Assembly: GCA_018697205.1 (NCBI GenBank)
Contig: JABHTG010000034.1
Span: 1-35,760, forward strand
Origin: Nitrospina sp.
GTDB lineage: Bacteria > Nitrospinota > Nitrospinia > Nitrospinales > VA-1
DNA: 35,760 bases
Direction of reading: 5' to 3'
Below, piece after piece: positions 1 to 7,462 of this stretch. Every line of letters starts with the position of its first letter. Positions within the stretch are counted from its first letter, which is position 1. The notes under the pieces are model-generated. The model ran no database searches. It was not told where the DNA came from and worked only from the letters and a program-made list of their open reading frames with translations. The position numbers were made by a program, and so were the translations under genes.

Positions 1-52
1 AGTTAGACTTGTCAACACGTTTATTTTCTAAACTCTTTCTATATTTTTTTGC

Positions 53-1279
53 TCAACTATAGACATGGTCAGTTTTGATATATTTTTTGAATGTATTGAA
101 AAAACATATCGTTACGATGGTAATTAAAAGTAGAGAACCAACGGCGGCTCTATACTTCAAGGTTTCGGTATCTTGAAGTACCCATACAATACTTCCCCAA
201 AGTAAAGGGCCTGCAATCGAAGCCATTTTACCAGCCATGCTATAAATACCAAAAAACTCTCCGATTTTTTGAGGGGGAGATAGTTCCACTACTATAGCTC
301 TGCTGGCAACCCATACCCCTCCCATTCCTACTCCAGCTATAGGACCTACCACCCAGAATAATGATTTCCCTGGGCTTATTATTATGAGAATTAGTGCTAC
401 AAGCCAAAGCCACAAAACGAGACTATAAGAAAAGACCGTTCCTTTATATTTGACCAACCAACCGACTATTAAGGATCCTAGCATGGCAAAAATAGTTGAA
501 AGAATTAAAAAACTTGTTATTTGTTTGCTATCAAATCCAATGACTTTTGTTGCGTATACTGACATAAAAGCAATAATCGTATTAACAACATCGAGAATAA
601 GAAAATGAACGACAAAAAATTTTAATAAAACATGATAGTCAGATGTGTTTGCAATTGTTTTTTTTAAAATTCGAAAAGATTGACTGATATCTAGATAAAA
701 GGGTTTTGGGTCGAGGTCTTTTACGAAAAGAAAACATGGTATGGCAAAAATAAGAAATAGAGTCGCCGTGGGAAGAAATGCTGCTGACCTATTGCCATTG
801 GTTACAAAGGGTTCAACTAGGCTTAGTCCAGCGATAGAGCCAATATAACCAAGTGCTACCCCATATCCTGAAATTATCCCTACATTTGAGCAGCGGGCAA
901 CGCTAGGTAGCATGCCATTGTAAAACACTAGTGCTGACTGATAGCAGTAATTAGCAATAACAAATAAAAGGAGACCCATCCACAATTGATCAGCTTGCCC
1001 AATTAGCGCAGTGGCTAAAACCGAAATGATGGTAAGAAGAGTTAGGGGTAAACGTCGTCTTCCAGTTTGGTCTGAAATCGTTCCGAAAACAGGCGCGCTA
1101 ATAGCGACTGCCAACATAGAGCCAGAAAGAGCTGTGCTATAAAGTATATCCTGCCCGCCATGATCCACTGTGACCCATAGGGCGAAATAGAGCGAGATCA
1201 CGTTCATGGAAAAAATAGTATTGGCGAAGTCGTAAAATGCCCAAGAAGCAATAGCCCTTTTGTTGGGTCGCTTGGTCAT
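53..1279 (-). CDS. MFS transporter, UMF1/Atg22-like family
   Basis: A 408-residue polytopic inner-membrane protein with about 12 hydrophobic segments. The N-terminal motif WAFYDFANTIF (residues 13-23) is the signature of UMF1-type major facilitator proteins, and the MFS loop motif after TM2 reads GTISDQTGRRR (about residues 66-76). The substrate cannot be read from sequence; family members are putative permeases related to the yeast vacuolar effluxer Atg22. The start codon overlaps the stop of the upstream SUMF1-like gene as ATGA (1276-1279), so the two are probably translationally coupled. It is the last gene of a three-gene operon. Length is normal for the family and nothing looks broken. 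Confidence 0.85.
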   Translation of the reverse strand: MTKRPNKRAIASWAFYDFANTIFSMNVISLYFALWVTVDHGGQDILYSTALSGSMLAVAISAPVFGTISDQTGRRRLPLTLLTIISVLATALIGQADQLWMGLLLFVIANYCYQSALVFYNGMLPSVARCSNVGIISGYGVALGYIGSIAGLSLVEPFVTNGNRSAAFLPTATLFLIFAIPCFLFVKDLDPKPFYLDISQSFRILKKTIANTSDYHVLLKFFVVHFLILDVVNTIIAFMSVYATKVIGFDSKQITSFLILSTIFAMLGSLIVGWLVKYKGTVFSYSLVLWLWLVALILIIISPGKSLFWVVGPIAGVGMGGVWVASRAIVVELSPPQKIGEFFGIYSMAGKMASIAGPLLWGSIVWVLQDTETLKYRAAVGSLLLITIVTICFFNTFKKYIKTDHVYS

Positions 1280-2079
1280 GGCATTGGCAGTACAGTACGA
1301 AATCCGTAGATTTCGTTTTTGATGTGAGGACGATTACGTGAGCGTCGAACGACTTGCACTCCATCAATATTGTTTAAGTAGGACCCGCCACGTAGCACTT
1401 TATAGATTCCCTTATCCAAGGGTCCTTGAGGATTCAGTTCTGGACTGATGTGGTAGAAATTTTTGTCATACCAATCGAGACACCACTCCCAAACATTTCC
1501 AGACATATTTAACAATCCAAATGGACTGGCCCCTGATTCGTAATAATTCACAGGTGCAGTTTTTTTGTAATTATCATCTTCGCCAAATATATTTATGTAA
1601 TAGAAGAAAAATCCTTTATCAAATTTTCCTCCCCAAGGCCATAGTCTGTGATCATTTCCACGGGCAGACTTTTCCCACTCAGCTTCTGTTGGTAGCCGTC
1701 GGCCTTTCCATTTTGCGTAAGCCATAGCATCTCGCCAGCTAACACCAACGACAGGATGGTTTGGTAAGCTTAAGGTTTTATCCTTCCAGAATATTGGTTT
1801 TTCATGGCCAGTCGCTCCAATGAATTCCATATATTCTTGGTTGCTGATTTCATATTTATCGATAAAAAATGCTTTCGTGTAGACAAAATGAAGAGGTTTC
1901 TCATCTTCTTTACCAGAAGAATTTCCCATCGGGAAGTACCCTTCAGGGATAAAAACCATTCCCGGAGGTGGTATTGGATTAGGTTGACTATTTGCTGATG
2001 TAGGGGGAGAAACTATGAAGAGGACAAGAAAAAAAAAGCCTAAGAATTTTTGTGGTTTTTTTTTGAGATTTTCATTCAT
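1276..2079 (-). CDS. Exported SUMF1/FGE-fold protein without the catalytic cysteines
   Basis: 267 residues with an N-terminal hydrophobic stretch (residues 12-24) ending near TSAN, read as a signal peptide. The rest is a formylglycine-generating-enzyme (SUMF1) fold: MVFIPEGYFPMG at 41-52, GRRLPTEAEWE around residue 127-137, NMSGNVWEWCLDWY in the second half, and RGGSY at 230-234. True formylglycine-generating enzymes have two cysteines just after GGSY; here the stretch reads GGSYLNN, so the copper-binding/catalytic pair is absent. It is therefore more likely a structural or ligand-binding SUMF1 protein than a sulfatase activator. ATGA overlaps join it to genes on both sides. No sulfatase gene is in the window. 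Confidence 0.85.
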   Translation of the reverse strand: MNENLKKKPQKFLGFFFLVLFIVSPPTSANSQPNPIPPPGMVFIPEGYFPMGNSSGKEDEKPLHFVYTKAFFIDKYEISNQEYMEFIGATGHEKPIFWKDKTLSLPNHPVVGVSWRDAMAYAKWKGRRLPTEAEWEKSARGNDHRLWPWGGKFDKGFFFYYINIFGEDDNYKKTAPVNYYESGASPFGLLNMSGNVWEWCLDWYDKNFYHISPELNPQGPLDKGIYKVLRGGSYLNNIDGVQVVRRSRNRPHIKNEIYGFRTVLPMP

Positions 2080-2309
2080 GAAATTTTGAAAAAACTGATC
2101 CTTTTAACGAGGGATGCGGATACTTCACCTTCACGGTCCATAGGGAGATTAGATTCAATTCCTTCAATATTTATCCATTTGTAGTGTCCATTCCAGCAAT
2201 TTAAAGTTATTACTGTATTTCCATATTGGTCGTCCGAACTGTTTAAGAAAACAGGTGCTTCACATTTTTCACAATACCCTTGGATCTGTTGATCAGGTTT
2301 CTTTGTCAT
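2076..2309 (-). CDS. Small zinc-ribbon protein of unknown function
   Basis: 77 residues, cytosolic, no signal peptide. Likely metal ligands are C13 and C16 (CEKC) followed by C38 and H42 (CWNGH), a CxxC...CxxxH layout that could hold one zinc ion. The C-terminal third is variable and basic. I do not recognise a named family. The stop codon overlaps the start of the SUMF1-like gene (ATGA at 2076-2079), making it the first gene of a coupled three-gene operon with the SUMF1 protein and the MFS transporter. The upstream 122 bp is AT-rich and contains a small inverted repeat. The operon arrangement and the ordered Cys/His positions support it as a real gene. Confidence 0.7.
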   Translation of the reverse strand: MTKKPDQQIQGYCEKCEAPVFLNSSDDQYGNTVITLNCWNGHYKWINIEGIESNLPMDREGEVSASLVKRISFFKIS

Positions 2310-2352
2310 GACAGAGTGAGATTAAAAAAACTTTAAATTTGTAATTACTTAA

Positions 2353-2374
2353 AACATAAATATAATTTTATGTT
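2353..2374. repeat. AT-rich inverted repeat upstream of the zinc-ribbon operon
   Basis: AACATAAA (2353-2360), a 6-base spacer TATAAT, then TTTATGTT (2367-2374): a perfect 8-bp inverted repeat in the 122-bp gap between maf and the zinc-ribbon gene. It lies about 45-65 bp upstream of the start codon at 2309. The central TATAAT could serve as a -10 element on the plus strand (ATTATA on the minus strand), and the arms could be an operator. All A/T, so it could arise by chance. Confidence 0.3.
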
Positions 2375-2431
2375 GAAAGAGTAGCCACAGCAAGTTAAAT
2401 ATATTGTGTTATTTTTATGTAGTAAATAAAA

Positions 2432-3007
2432 TTAGATAAAGTCAAGTTGATTTTTTAAAAGGCCTTTAAGAAGGTCTATTGGAAGTCCAACGATGTTTGA
2501 ATAAGAACCGTCATAGCTTTCAACCATAAATGACCCGTTTCCCTGAATAGCATAGGCGCCTGCCTTATCCATGGGTTCTCCAGACTTGACATAAGAATTG
2601 ATTTCATTCGAAGTAAGATTTTTGATGCGAACACGAGAAATACTAGCCGCGGAAAAAATTTCGGAATGAACTATGGAAACTCCAGTAATTACTTTATGCT
2701 CTTGCCCGCTTAATTGTCTCAATATTTGGCGGGCGTTTTCTGTATCAATAGGTTTGCCGATAATTTTTTCTTTTAAAACGACTATGGTATCAGCACCAAT
2801 AACCAAATGATGAGGTTTGTGTTTTGCTACCGAAACTGCTTTCTTGCGACTTAATAGCTTTGCATTTTCTTCCGGAGAGAGGTCTGCTTTGCAAATTTCA
2901 TCTATTTTGCTTGGGATTACCTGAAAATCATTGATTATTGTTTTAAGTAGTTCGATTCTTCTTGGAGATTGAGAGGCTAGGATAACAGGTACTTTTACGG
3001 TGTTCAT
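2432..3007 (-). CDS. maf: Maf-type nucleoside triphosphate pyrophosphatase
   Basis: 191 residues, the usual Maf length. Shows the N-terminal phosphate-binding motif ILASQSPRR (residues 9-17), the catalytic aspartate motif VIGADTIV (D73), the I-G-K-P motif (about 83-86), and SGQEHKVITGVS in the centre. Family members hydrolyse non-canonical or pyrimidine NTPs (dTTP/UTP in the YhdE group) to the monophosphate and pyrophosphate. They have been linked to nucleotide sanitation and septum control. Cytosolic. Monocistronic or first in its transcript; the divergent parvulin gene lies 146 bp away. A TATAAT-like -10 on the minus strand occurs at 3072-3067 but lacks a good -35. Confidence 0.92.
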   Translation of the reverse strand: MNTVKVPVILASQSPRRIELLKTIINDFQVIPSKIDEICKADLSPEENAKLLSRKKAVSVAKHKPHHLVIGADTIVVLKEKIIGKPIDTENARQILRQLSGQEHKVITGVSIVHSEIFSAASISRVRIKNLTSNEINSYVKSGEPMDKAGAYAIQGNGSFMVESYDGSYSNIVGLPIDLLKGLLKNQLDFI

Positions 3008-3153
3008 TTTAAGTTATATTTTAATTGCATTTAGTTCTATAGTGGAAAACTAGGAATATTTTATTTATTATACACTTATAGTGAACTTAAAAGTATGGTG
3101 TTTGGATTTGCATTTTAACAAAACCATAAACTAAAAAGGTTTAAAATTTAACT

Positions 3154-3546
3154 ATGGCTGGTTCTTCTTTTCAAATTCAGGTTAGACACATACAGGTTGC
3201 TGATAAAAAAATAGCTGACCTGTTAGTTGAGACTATCAAAGAGTTAAAGTCAGGTGTAGCTCAAGTCCAGTTATTAATGAAGCTGGCTGAAAAATATAGT
3301 AACTGTCGTTCAAAAAATGATGGTGGTAATCTTGGTTGGGTCGAAATGGGATGGAATCCAGAAGACCCACGCTCGCCACGAGGTGGATTTAAGAAGCTTC
3401 AAAATGAAGAGCTTCATGACATTATTTCTAGCTCCTTAGAAAAAAATGAAATACATCAGGGAACGATACATGGACCCGTAAAAACCAAAGATGGGTACCA
3501 CGCATTAATTATAGCCAACGAGTTTAAAACAGATCGAATTTTATGA
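3154..3546 (+). CDS. Stand-alone parvulin-type (PpiC) peptidyl-prolyl isomerase
   Basis: 130 residues made almost entirely of one PpiC rotamase domain. RHIQV near residue 11 matches the family's RHILV strand. LAEKYSNC...GGNLGWVEMG (about 48-70) matches the LA..YS...GG.LG core, and GPVKTKDGYHALII (about 109-122) is the closing strand. There is no signal peptide or SurA/PpiD extension, so it should act in the cytosol. It has an insertion rich in Pro/Arg (WNPEDPRSPRGGF) between the core and the last helix. The ribosome-binding site is weak (AAAAAGG about 14 nt from ATG). The methyltransferase gene follows after 47 bp and may be cotranscribed. Confidence 0.82.
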   Translation: MAGSSFQIQVRHIQVADKKIADLLVETIKELKSGVAQVQLLMKLAEKYSNCRSKNDGGNLGWVEMGWNPEDPRSPRGGFKKLQNEELHDIISSSLEKNEIHQGTIHGPVKTKDGYHALIIANEFKTDRIL

Positions 3547-3593
3547 TTTGGAAGAACAGAAGGATCCAATAAAGCTCCTCACCTGTCAAGCTC

Positions 3594-4592
3594 ATGAAAA
3601 ATCCTACCGAAACCCAAGCAAATCTTTGCCGCATTTGTGACTTAAAAGAATATCATCCGGTTTATCGGGTCCGCGAGATGATGTGTGGACTTGATGAAGA
3701 GTTTTTGTATTTTCAGTGTGTCCAATGTAAGTGTTTGCAAATTATAGAATTTCCAGCAAACATATCGAAATATTATCCCAAAGGATATCTTAGCTTTGTT
3801 ACAGATCCTTCTTACTTTTATCGCAAGCCGCTTGAAAGTTCAGTTCGTCGACTGAGAGATAGTTATAGTGCTCTCGGCAAAGGGTTGATAGGTCAATGTG
3901 TTGAAAAAATTTATCCAGCACCCGCAGACTTAAAAACTTTGTCTCTTATTCCCTTAACAAAAGAATCAAAAATTCTGGATGTAGGGTGTGGTACGGGCAC
4001 CCTCCTTTATCTTCTGTATGAAGCCGGGTTTTCCAATTTGCTGGGAGTCGATCCTTATATTGACCAAGATATAAAATATGAAAATGGATTAACTATTTTA
4101 CGCCAGGGGCTTCAAGAGGTGAAAGGGTCATGGGATTTGATCATGTTTCACCATTCTTTTGAACATATGCAGGACCCAACAAAAACTCTGCAGTCTGTCT
4201 CTAGATTACTTAAGCCAGGCGGATTTTGTTTGATTCGTGTTCCGGTAGTTTCGTCTTTTGCTTGGGAGAATTACGGGGTTCACTGGGTTCAAATTGATGC
4301 ACCTCGACATTTTTTTTTACACAGCTTGGACAGTTTGCGAATCCTTGTAAGAAAAGAAAAATTTTATATAGAAGACATAGTTTTTGATTCAGATGAATTT
4401 CAGTTTTGGGGAAGCGAGCAGTACGAAAATGGGATCTCTTTGCAATCGGAGAAGTCTTATAGCGTGAATCCTGCCAAGTCTATTTTTAACCAGAAACAGG
4501 TAGATAAATTTCGAAAAAAGGCAGAGCAACTCAACCGAGATGCCCGTGGCGATCAAGCAGTATTTTATTTAAAAAAGATTGATGCTTTTTAA
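3594..4592 (+). CDS. Zinc-ribbon class I SAM-dependent methyltransferase
   Basis: 332 residues. The N-terminus carries two CxxC pairs (C12/C15 and C42/C45), a zinc-ribbon head typical of methyltransferases in sugar or surface-polysaccharide loci. Motif I reads ILDVGCGTG (128-136), followed by GVDPY as the acidic strand and FHHSFEHMQDP as the post-II region. PGGFCLIRVPV is motif III. It is a complete class I Rossmann methyltransferase with a C-terminal extension that may help bind substrate. The acceptor cannot be told; sugar nucleotide, lipid or small molecule are all possible. Its TAA stop shares the palindromic TTAA (4589-4592) with the stop of the convergent radical SAM gene. A second zinc-ribbon methyltransferase lies at 15882-16535. 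Confidence 0.82.
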   Translation: MKNPTETQANLCRICDLKEYHPVYRVREMMCGLDEEFLYFQCVQCKCLQIIEFPANISKYYPKGYLSFVTDPSYFYRKPLESSVRRLRDSYSALGKGLIGQCVEKIYPAPADLKTLSLIPLTKESKILDVGCGTGTLLYLLYEAGFSNLLGVDPYIDQDIKYENGLTILRQGLQEVKGSWDLIMFHHSFEHMQDPTKTLQSVSRLLKPGGFCLIRVPVVSSFAWENYGVHWVQIDAPRHFFLHSLDSLRILVRKEKFYIEDIVFDSDEFQFWGSEQYENGISLQSEKSYSVNPAKSIFNQKQVDKFRKKAEQLNRDARGDQAVFYLKKIDAF

Positions 4593-5656
4593 ACAAAGTT
4601 ATAGGCGAAACAACCGCTTGAGCATCTGACCATGTAGTGGGGGCACGATTTACAGGGTTCTTTGACTTCGGTTTTCTCAAAAACATTGTTTAAGAACCTA
4701 GCTCCCATACGAGCCGTGGCTATTGAGTTAACTTCTTTAAATTCACGGATGTTCCCTAATTGCATTTCATGAAAAGGGAAACAGTTGAAGCAGTCGCCTT
4801 TTGAATCTATATCCATTGGGCTACCATCAGCACATCCAAAATAAAGGTCCTGATTTTTCCATTCATCTAATTTTGGGACCTGCTTGAAGCCGTGAAAATA
4901 AAACCGTTGAACGAGATCAGTTTCATCTGCTTCAATTTCGTCTAAAAAGCAGGGTGGGAAAGAGCAGTCAAATCTAAAGGCCATCTGTGGGAATCTTTTT
5001 AGAAGGTCAAACATCTTTCGACCTAGTTCCGGATAGTCCCTTATGGGGAGATAAATATTAGATTCGCCCCCTACTATTGGAAAAGCCGGACTTACCCTGA
5101 TTCGGTATTGTTGATCTTTTGGTAAACCTACATTTTGATAAATTGCATCTATTTGTTCGCATTGTGATTCTATATTCTGATCTTTGGAGTATAGATTAAT
5201 ACTGAATGTGGTGCTGTATCCATTCTTGCGCATCAATGTTTCAGCAACTTCTCGGCACCGTTCATGATTTTTTTCGGAAATATTGTCAAGTGTTTGCCAG
5301 TTTAATAAAACTGAAAAAGTAATTTTTCTTTTGAGTGCCCCGTCGCGTCCGATGATATTAACCAGCATGTCCAGAACTTTGTCACCCATCAATCCATTTG
5401 TAAATAACCCCAGGGATGTATAAGAAGGCATAGCATCAAGTGTTTGGGTGAAAATATCATTGAACTCTGGGTGGAGGGTTGGTTCGCCTCCCATAAAATT
5501 GATAACAGGAGTATTTTTGATTTTAGGAAGTAATTCTTTTGTGAAATAGTCGAAATCCATAGACTTTCCAGGAGTCCGCACGGTTTCTTCCATATATTCA
5601 TCAGCGAAACAGTAATTACATTTTAGATTACAATAACTGTTTAAAATGATATTCAT
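4589..5656 (-). CDS. Radical SAM protein with C-terminal SPASM-like cysteine cluster
   Basis: 355 residues. The radical SAM cluster motif is right at the N-terminus: C9, C13 and C16 in CNLKCNYC. The GGEP motif for SAM binding is at 56-59. The C-terminus holds further cysteines (CADGSPMDIDSKGDC, CFPF, then CKSCPHYMVRCSSGC), which resemble a SPASM/twitch domain binding auxiliary Fe-S clusters. Such enzymes modify peptides (RiPP or quinohaemoprotein maturases) or act on enzyme partners. No obvious precursor peptide or partner is adjacent, so the substrate is unknown. Convergent with the methyltransferase at 3594. Upstream is a 305-bp non-coding gap. The start is fixed by the closeness of the cluster motif to the first Met; no clear Shine-Dalgarno precedes it. 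Confidence 0.85.
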   Translation of the reverse strand: MNIILNSYCNLKCNYCFADEYMEETVRTPGKSMDFDYFTKELLPKIKNTPVINFMGGEPTLHPEFNDIFTQTLDAMPSYTSLGLFTNGLMGDKVLDMLVNIIGRDGALKRKITFSVLLNWQTLDNISEKNHERCREVAETLMRKNGYSTTFSINLYSKDQNIESQCEQIDAIYQNVGLPKDQQYRIRVSPAFPIVGGESNIYLPIRDYPELGRKMFDLLKRFPQMAFRFDCSFPPCFLDEIEADETDLVQRFYFHGFKQVPKLDEWKNQDLYFGCADGSPMDIDSKGDCFNCFPFHEMQLGNIREFKEVNSIATARMGARFLNNVFEKTEVKEPCKSCPHYMVRCSSGCFAYNFV

Positions 5657-5725
5657 TATGAATTGAGTAATTATCTAAAAGCTTGTTAATTATTTATGGT
5701 TCATTGGGCTTTTGAATGACCCAAA

Positions 5726-5758
5726 TTGACAAAAGCTTAAAGAAGTTTTGTTTATAAT
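5726..5758 (+). promoter_or_regulatory. Possible sigma70-type promoter, long spacer
   Basis: Perfect -35 hexamer TTGACA (5726-5731) and perfect -10 hexamer TATAAT (5753-5758), but with a 21-bp spacer, longer than the usual 16-18. Predicted start near 5765, driving a transcript with no open reading frame. The -35 overlaps the right arm of the repeat GCTTTTG/CAAAAGC. The spacing makes this uncertain. Confidence 0.35.
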
Positions 5759-5814
5759 AGACAAGTAAAGTTTAGGTTATTAATTCTAACATATATGGGG
5801 GGGGATTGTGCATG

Positions 5815-5845
5815 AGGTTAAGCTAGCTTTAAACTAGCTTAACCT
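5815..5845. ncRNA. Perfect 12-bp hairpin, possible small-RNA element
   Basis: Left arm 5815-5826 (AGGTTAAGCTAG), 7-base loop, right arm 5834-5845 (CTAGCTTAACCT), every base paired. Neither strand has a T-run after it, so it is not a standard intrinsic terminator. It lies about 50-80 nt downstream of the putative start at 5765. It could be a stem of a small RNA, a processing site or a protein-binding palindrome. Confidence 0.4.
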
Positions 5846-5961
5846 ATATTTCTAGGAAGAAAAAAAGTGCTAAACTTAATGAAAAGTAAGTGAAATTTAA
5901 CTTTAGACATCCCGCTCAATACAGAAAGCCCTTTACTTATTTGAGAGGCTATTTTTATTAA

Positions 5962-6246
5962 TCAAGGTTCGAATGTTTTTTTTCTTCGTATAATTTGAGA
6001 AGTCCCAGCGTGAACGACCATGCGAAGTTCAAAGGGATAAGTACGGCAGACATTTACGAAAATTTGAATTGCTTGATCTTTTGCTTCGGACTCGTCTTCA
6101 GCGTCACACTTTATCTCCCAAGTGGAGTTTAGAGTGGGTATTTTTTCTAAACCATGTTCTTCAAGGCGCATATCCATTTCCTTTATAGCATCTTCGCTAA
6201 TACCTTTTAATTCTGTAGCAATTAAAACGTTATAAGTTTGGCTCAA
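5962..6246 (-). CDS. Conserved-looking 94-residue protein of unknown function, TTG start
   Basis: 94 residues starting at TTG (6246), read as MSQTYNVLIATELKG. The start is chosen because GGAGG (minus strand, 6257-6253) sits exactly 6 nt upstream. The in-frame ATG eight codons earlier would place that ribosome site inside the gene. The sequence alternates beta and alpha (YNVLIATELKG, then a helix EDAIKEMDMRLEEHG, then STWEIKCDAEDESEAKDQAIQIFVNVC split by helix, then ELRMVVHAG), suggesting a small alpha/beta fold. There is no signal peptide or metal motif and only two isolated Cys. I do not recognise the family. It is alone in its transcript, between a non-coding gap and the divergent neuB-like gene. 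Confidence 0.7.
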   Translation of the reverse strand: MSQTYNVLIATELKGISEDAIKEMDMRLEEHGLEKIPTLNSTWEIKCDAEDESEAKDQAIQIFVNVCRTYPFELRMVVHAGTSQIIRRKKTFEP

Positions 6247-6252
6247 GATATT

Positions 6253-6257
6253 CCTCC
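6253..6257 (-). promoter_or_regulatory. Shine-Dalgarno deciding a TTG start
   Basis: GGAGG on the minus strand with a 6-nt spacer before TTG at 6246. It is the only strong ribosome site near the 94-residue gene and lies inside the longer ATG-initiated version, which argues for the TTG. Confidence 0.65.
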
Positions 6258-6366
6258 ATGATAGTTTCAATGATTCGATATTTTTTATAGTGTATAATAA
6301 TCAATCTAGAATGAAAACTAAGTACAATAGTGCATAATTTATTAACCTCATAATTTCAGGTTTTTC

Positions 6367-7431
6367 TTGTCCTCCTTTCAAAATGTTAAAAATAAAGCTA
6401 CTTTTTGCGGGAGACCCTTGGGAGCCAATTCCCCCCCCTTAATTGTTGCTGAGATAGGGTTTAATCATAATGGAGATGTCGACTTAGCTTGTGAAATGAT
6501 TAGGTCCGCTGCGGAAAATGGCGCTGATGCTGTCAAGTTGCAAACTTTCATCGGTAGTGAGTTTATTTCAAAAACGGTCAAGGCTAAGGATCCTGATCAT
6601 CCAGAGTGTGAAATTTTCTTTTACGAATTTTTTCAACGGTATCAGCTTACCCGCAAAGATTATGAAACCTTGTTTGGATTTTCCCATGAGCTAGGCATTC
6701 CTCTATTTTCTACCCCCTTTGACAATGATTCGCTCGATATGCTAGTTGAGCTCGGAATGCCTGCGATTAAAATTGCTTCGCCTGACCTTACCTATCTGCC
6801 GTTTCTGAAACGGGTAGGACAGACAGGTTTGCCAATAGTTCTTTCAACGGGTATGGGAACGAATGAAGAAATCGAAACTGCCTTAAAAGCGATTCGGCGT
6901 AAGGGTAATGAAAATATCATTCTGTTGCATTGTGTTTCTAATTATCCCTCTCAATACCATGAGATGAACCTTGCTTGCCTGCAAAAAATGACTTCGCGTT
7001 TCAAGATACCAGTTGGACTATCTGATCATACTACGGACAATTTGTCAGGAATTGTGGCAGCGTCTTTGGGTGCTGTGATGATAGAAAAACACTTTACGAT
7101 CGATCGTGGTCTTCCGGGAGTGGATCAGCAAATTTCTATGGAACCCTCTGAACTAGCCGCCTTGAAAGAGGCGACGGTTAGTGTACAGAGCATTCTAGGA
7201 GACGGGGTGAAAAAAACACAAGACTCTGAAGAAACTGTAAAGAGGTCAGCTCGGCGTAGTTTAGTTGCTCGGATAGATATCGAATTGGGTACAGTTATAA
7301 CCTTAGAAATGATCAGTTTGAAACGGCCCGGTACGGGTATTCCTCCAACCGATTTAGAGCTTGTTATCGGGAAAAAAACAAAAACTACTATCCTCGCAGA
7401 ACAGGTTGTTACCTGGGAAATGGTCCAGTAG
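6367..7431 (+). CDS. neuB: N-acetylneuraminate/pseudaminate synthase family (NeuB-like)
   Basis: 354 residues, the normal NeuB length. The TIM-barrel N-terminus shows VAEIGFNHNGD (27-37) and GADAVKLQT (52-60). Mid-barrel motifs are PAIKIASPDLT, LSTGMG, LHCVSNYP and GLSDHTT, with EKHFT at the end of the barrel. A C-terminal SAF (antifreeze-like) domain spans about 290-354. These enzymes condense phosphoenolpyruvate with an N-acetyl sugar to give sialic, legionaminic or pseudaminic acids for surface glycans or glycoproteins. Sequence alone does not decide which. Start is TTG with AGG 6 nt upstream; no in-frame ATG precedes the conserved region. No CMP-transferase or epimerase is nearby. The SGNH hydrolase gene follows after 31 bp. 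Confidence 0.88.
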   Translation: MSSFQNVKNKATFCGRPLGANSPPLIVAEIGFNHNGDVDLACEMIRSAAENGADAVKLQTFIGSEFISKTVKAKDPDHPECEIFFYEFFQRYQLTRKDYETLFGFSHELGIPLFSTPFDNDSLDMLVELGMPAIKIASPDLTYLPFLKRVGQTGLPIVLSTGMGTNEEIETALKAIRRKGNENIILLHCVSNYPSQYHEMNLACLQKMTSRFKIPVGLSDHTTDNLSGIVAASLGAVMIEKHFTIDRGLPGVDQQISMEPSELAALKEATVSVQSILGDGVKKTQDSEETVKRSARRSLVARIDIELGTVITLEMISLKRPGTGIPPTDLELVIGKKTKTTILAEQVVTWEMVQ

Positions 7432-7462
7432 AATCATCCTAAGAGCATCATATTAGGTTAAT

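Larger units (their letters stand above)
5657..5961. other. 305-bp non-coding gap with promoter and hairpin
   Basis: No convincing gene on either strand between the radical SAM gene and the 94-residue unknown. The gap holds an imperfect operator-like repeat GCTTTTG...CAAAAGC (5708-5714 / 5730-5736), TTGACA at 5726-5731, TATAAT at 5753-5758, a run of eight G (5797-5804), and a perfect 12-bp hairpin (5815-5845). It could specify a small plus-strand RNA starting near 5765. The two flanking genes are both on the minus strand, so a plus-strand transcript would have no coding target here. Confidence 0.5.

Noticed and set aside
1276-2079. Annotating the SUMF1 protein as a formylglycine-generating (sulfatase-activating) enzyme
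   Set aside because: The catalytic cysteine pair after GGSY is missing and no sulfatase is nearby.
5797-5804. Run of eight G
   Set aside because: A single homopolymer with no quadruplex pattern (needs several G-runs close together); noted as part of the gap only.
5839-5910. 23-codon minus-strand reading frame in the 5.66-5.96 kb gap (begins MSKVKFHLLF)
   Set aside because: Very short, weak ribosome site, ends inside the hairpin, and composition looks random. Could be a leader peptide or RiPP precursor for the radical SAM gene, but nothing in it supports that.
5964-5975. GGTTCGAAT resembling a tRNA T-loop
   Set aside because: No acceptor stem, anticodon arm or D-loop partner around it; it lies at the 3' end of a protein gene.
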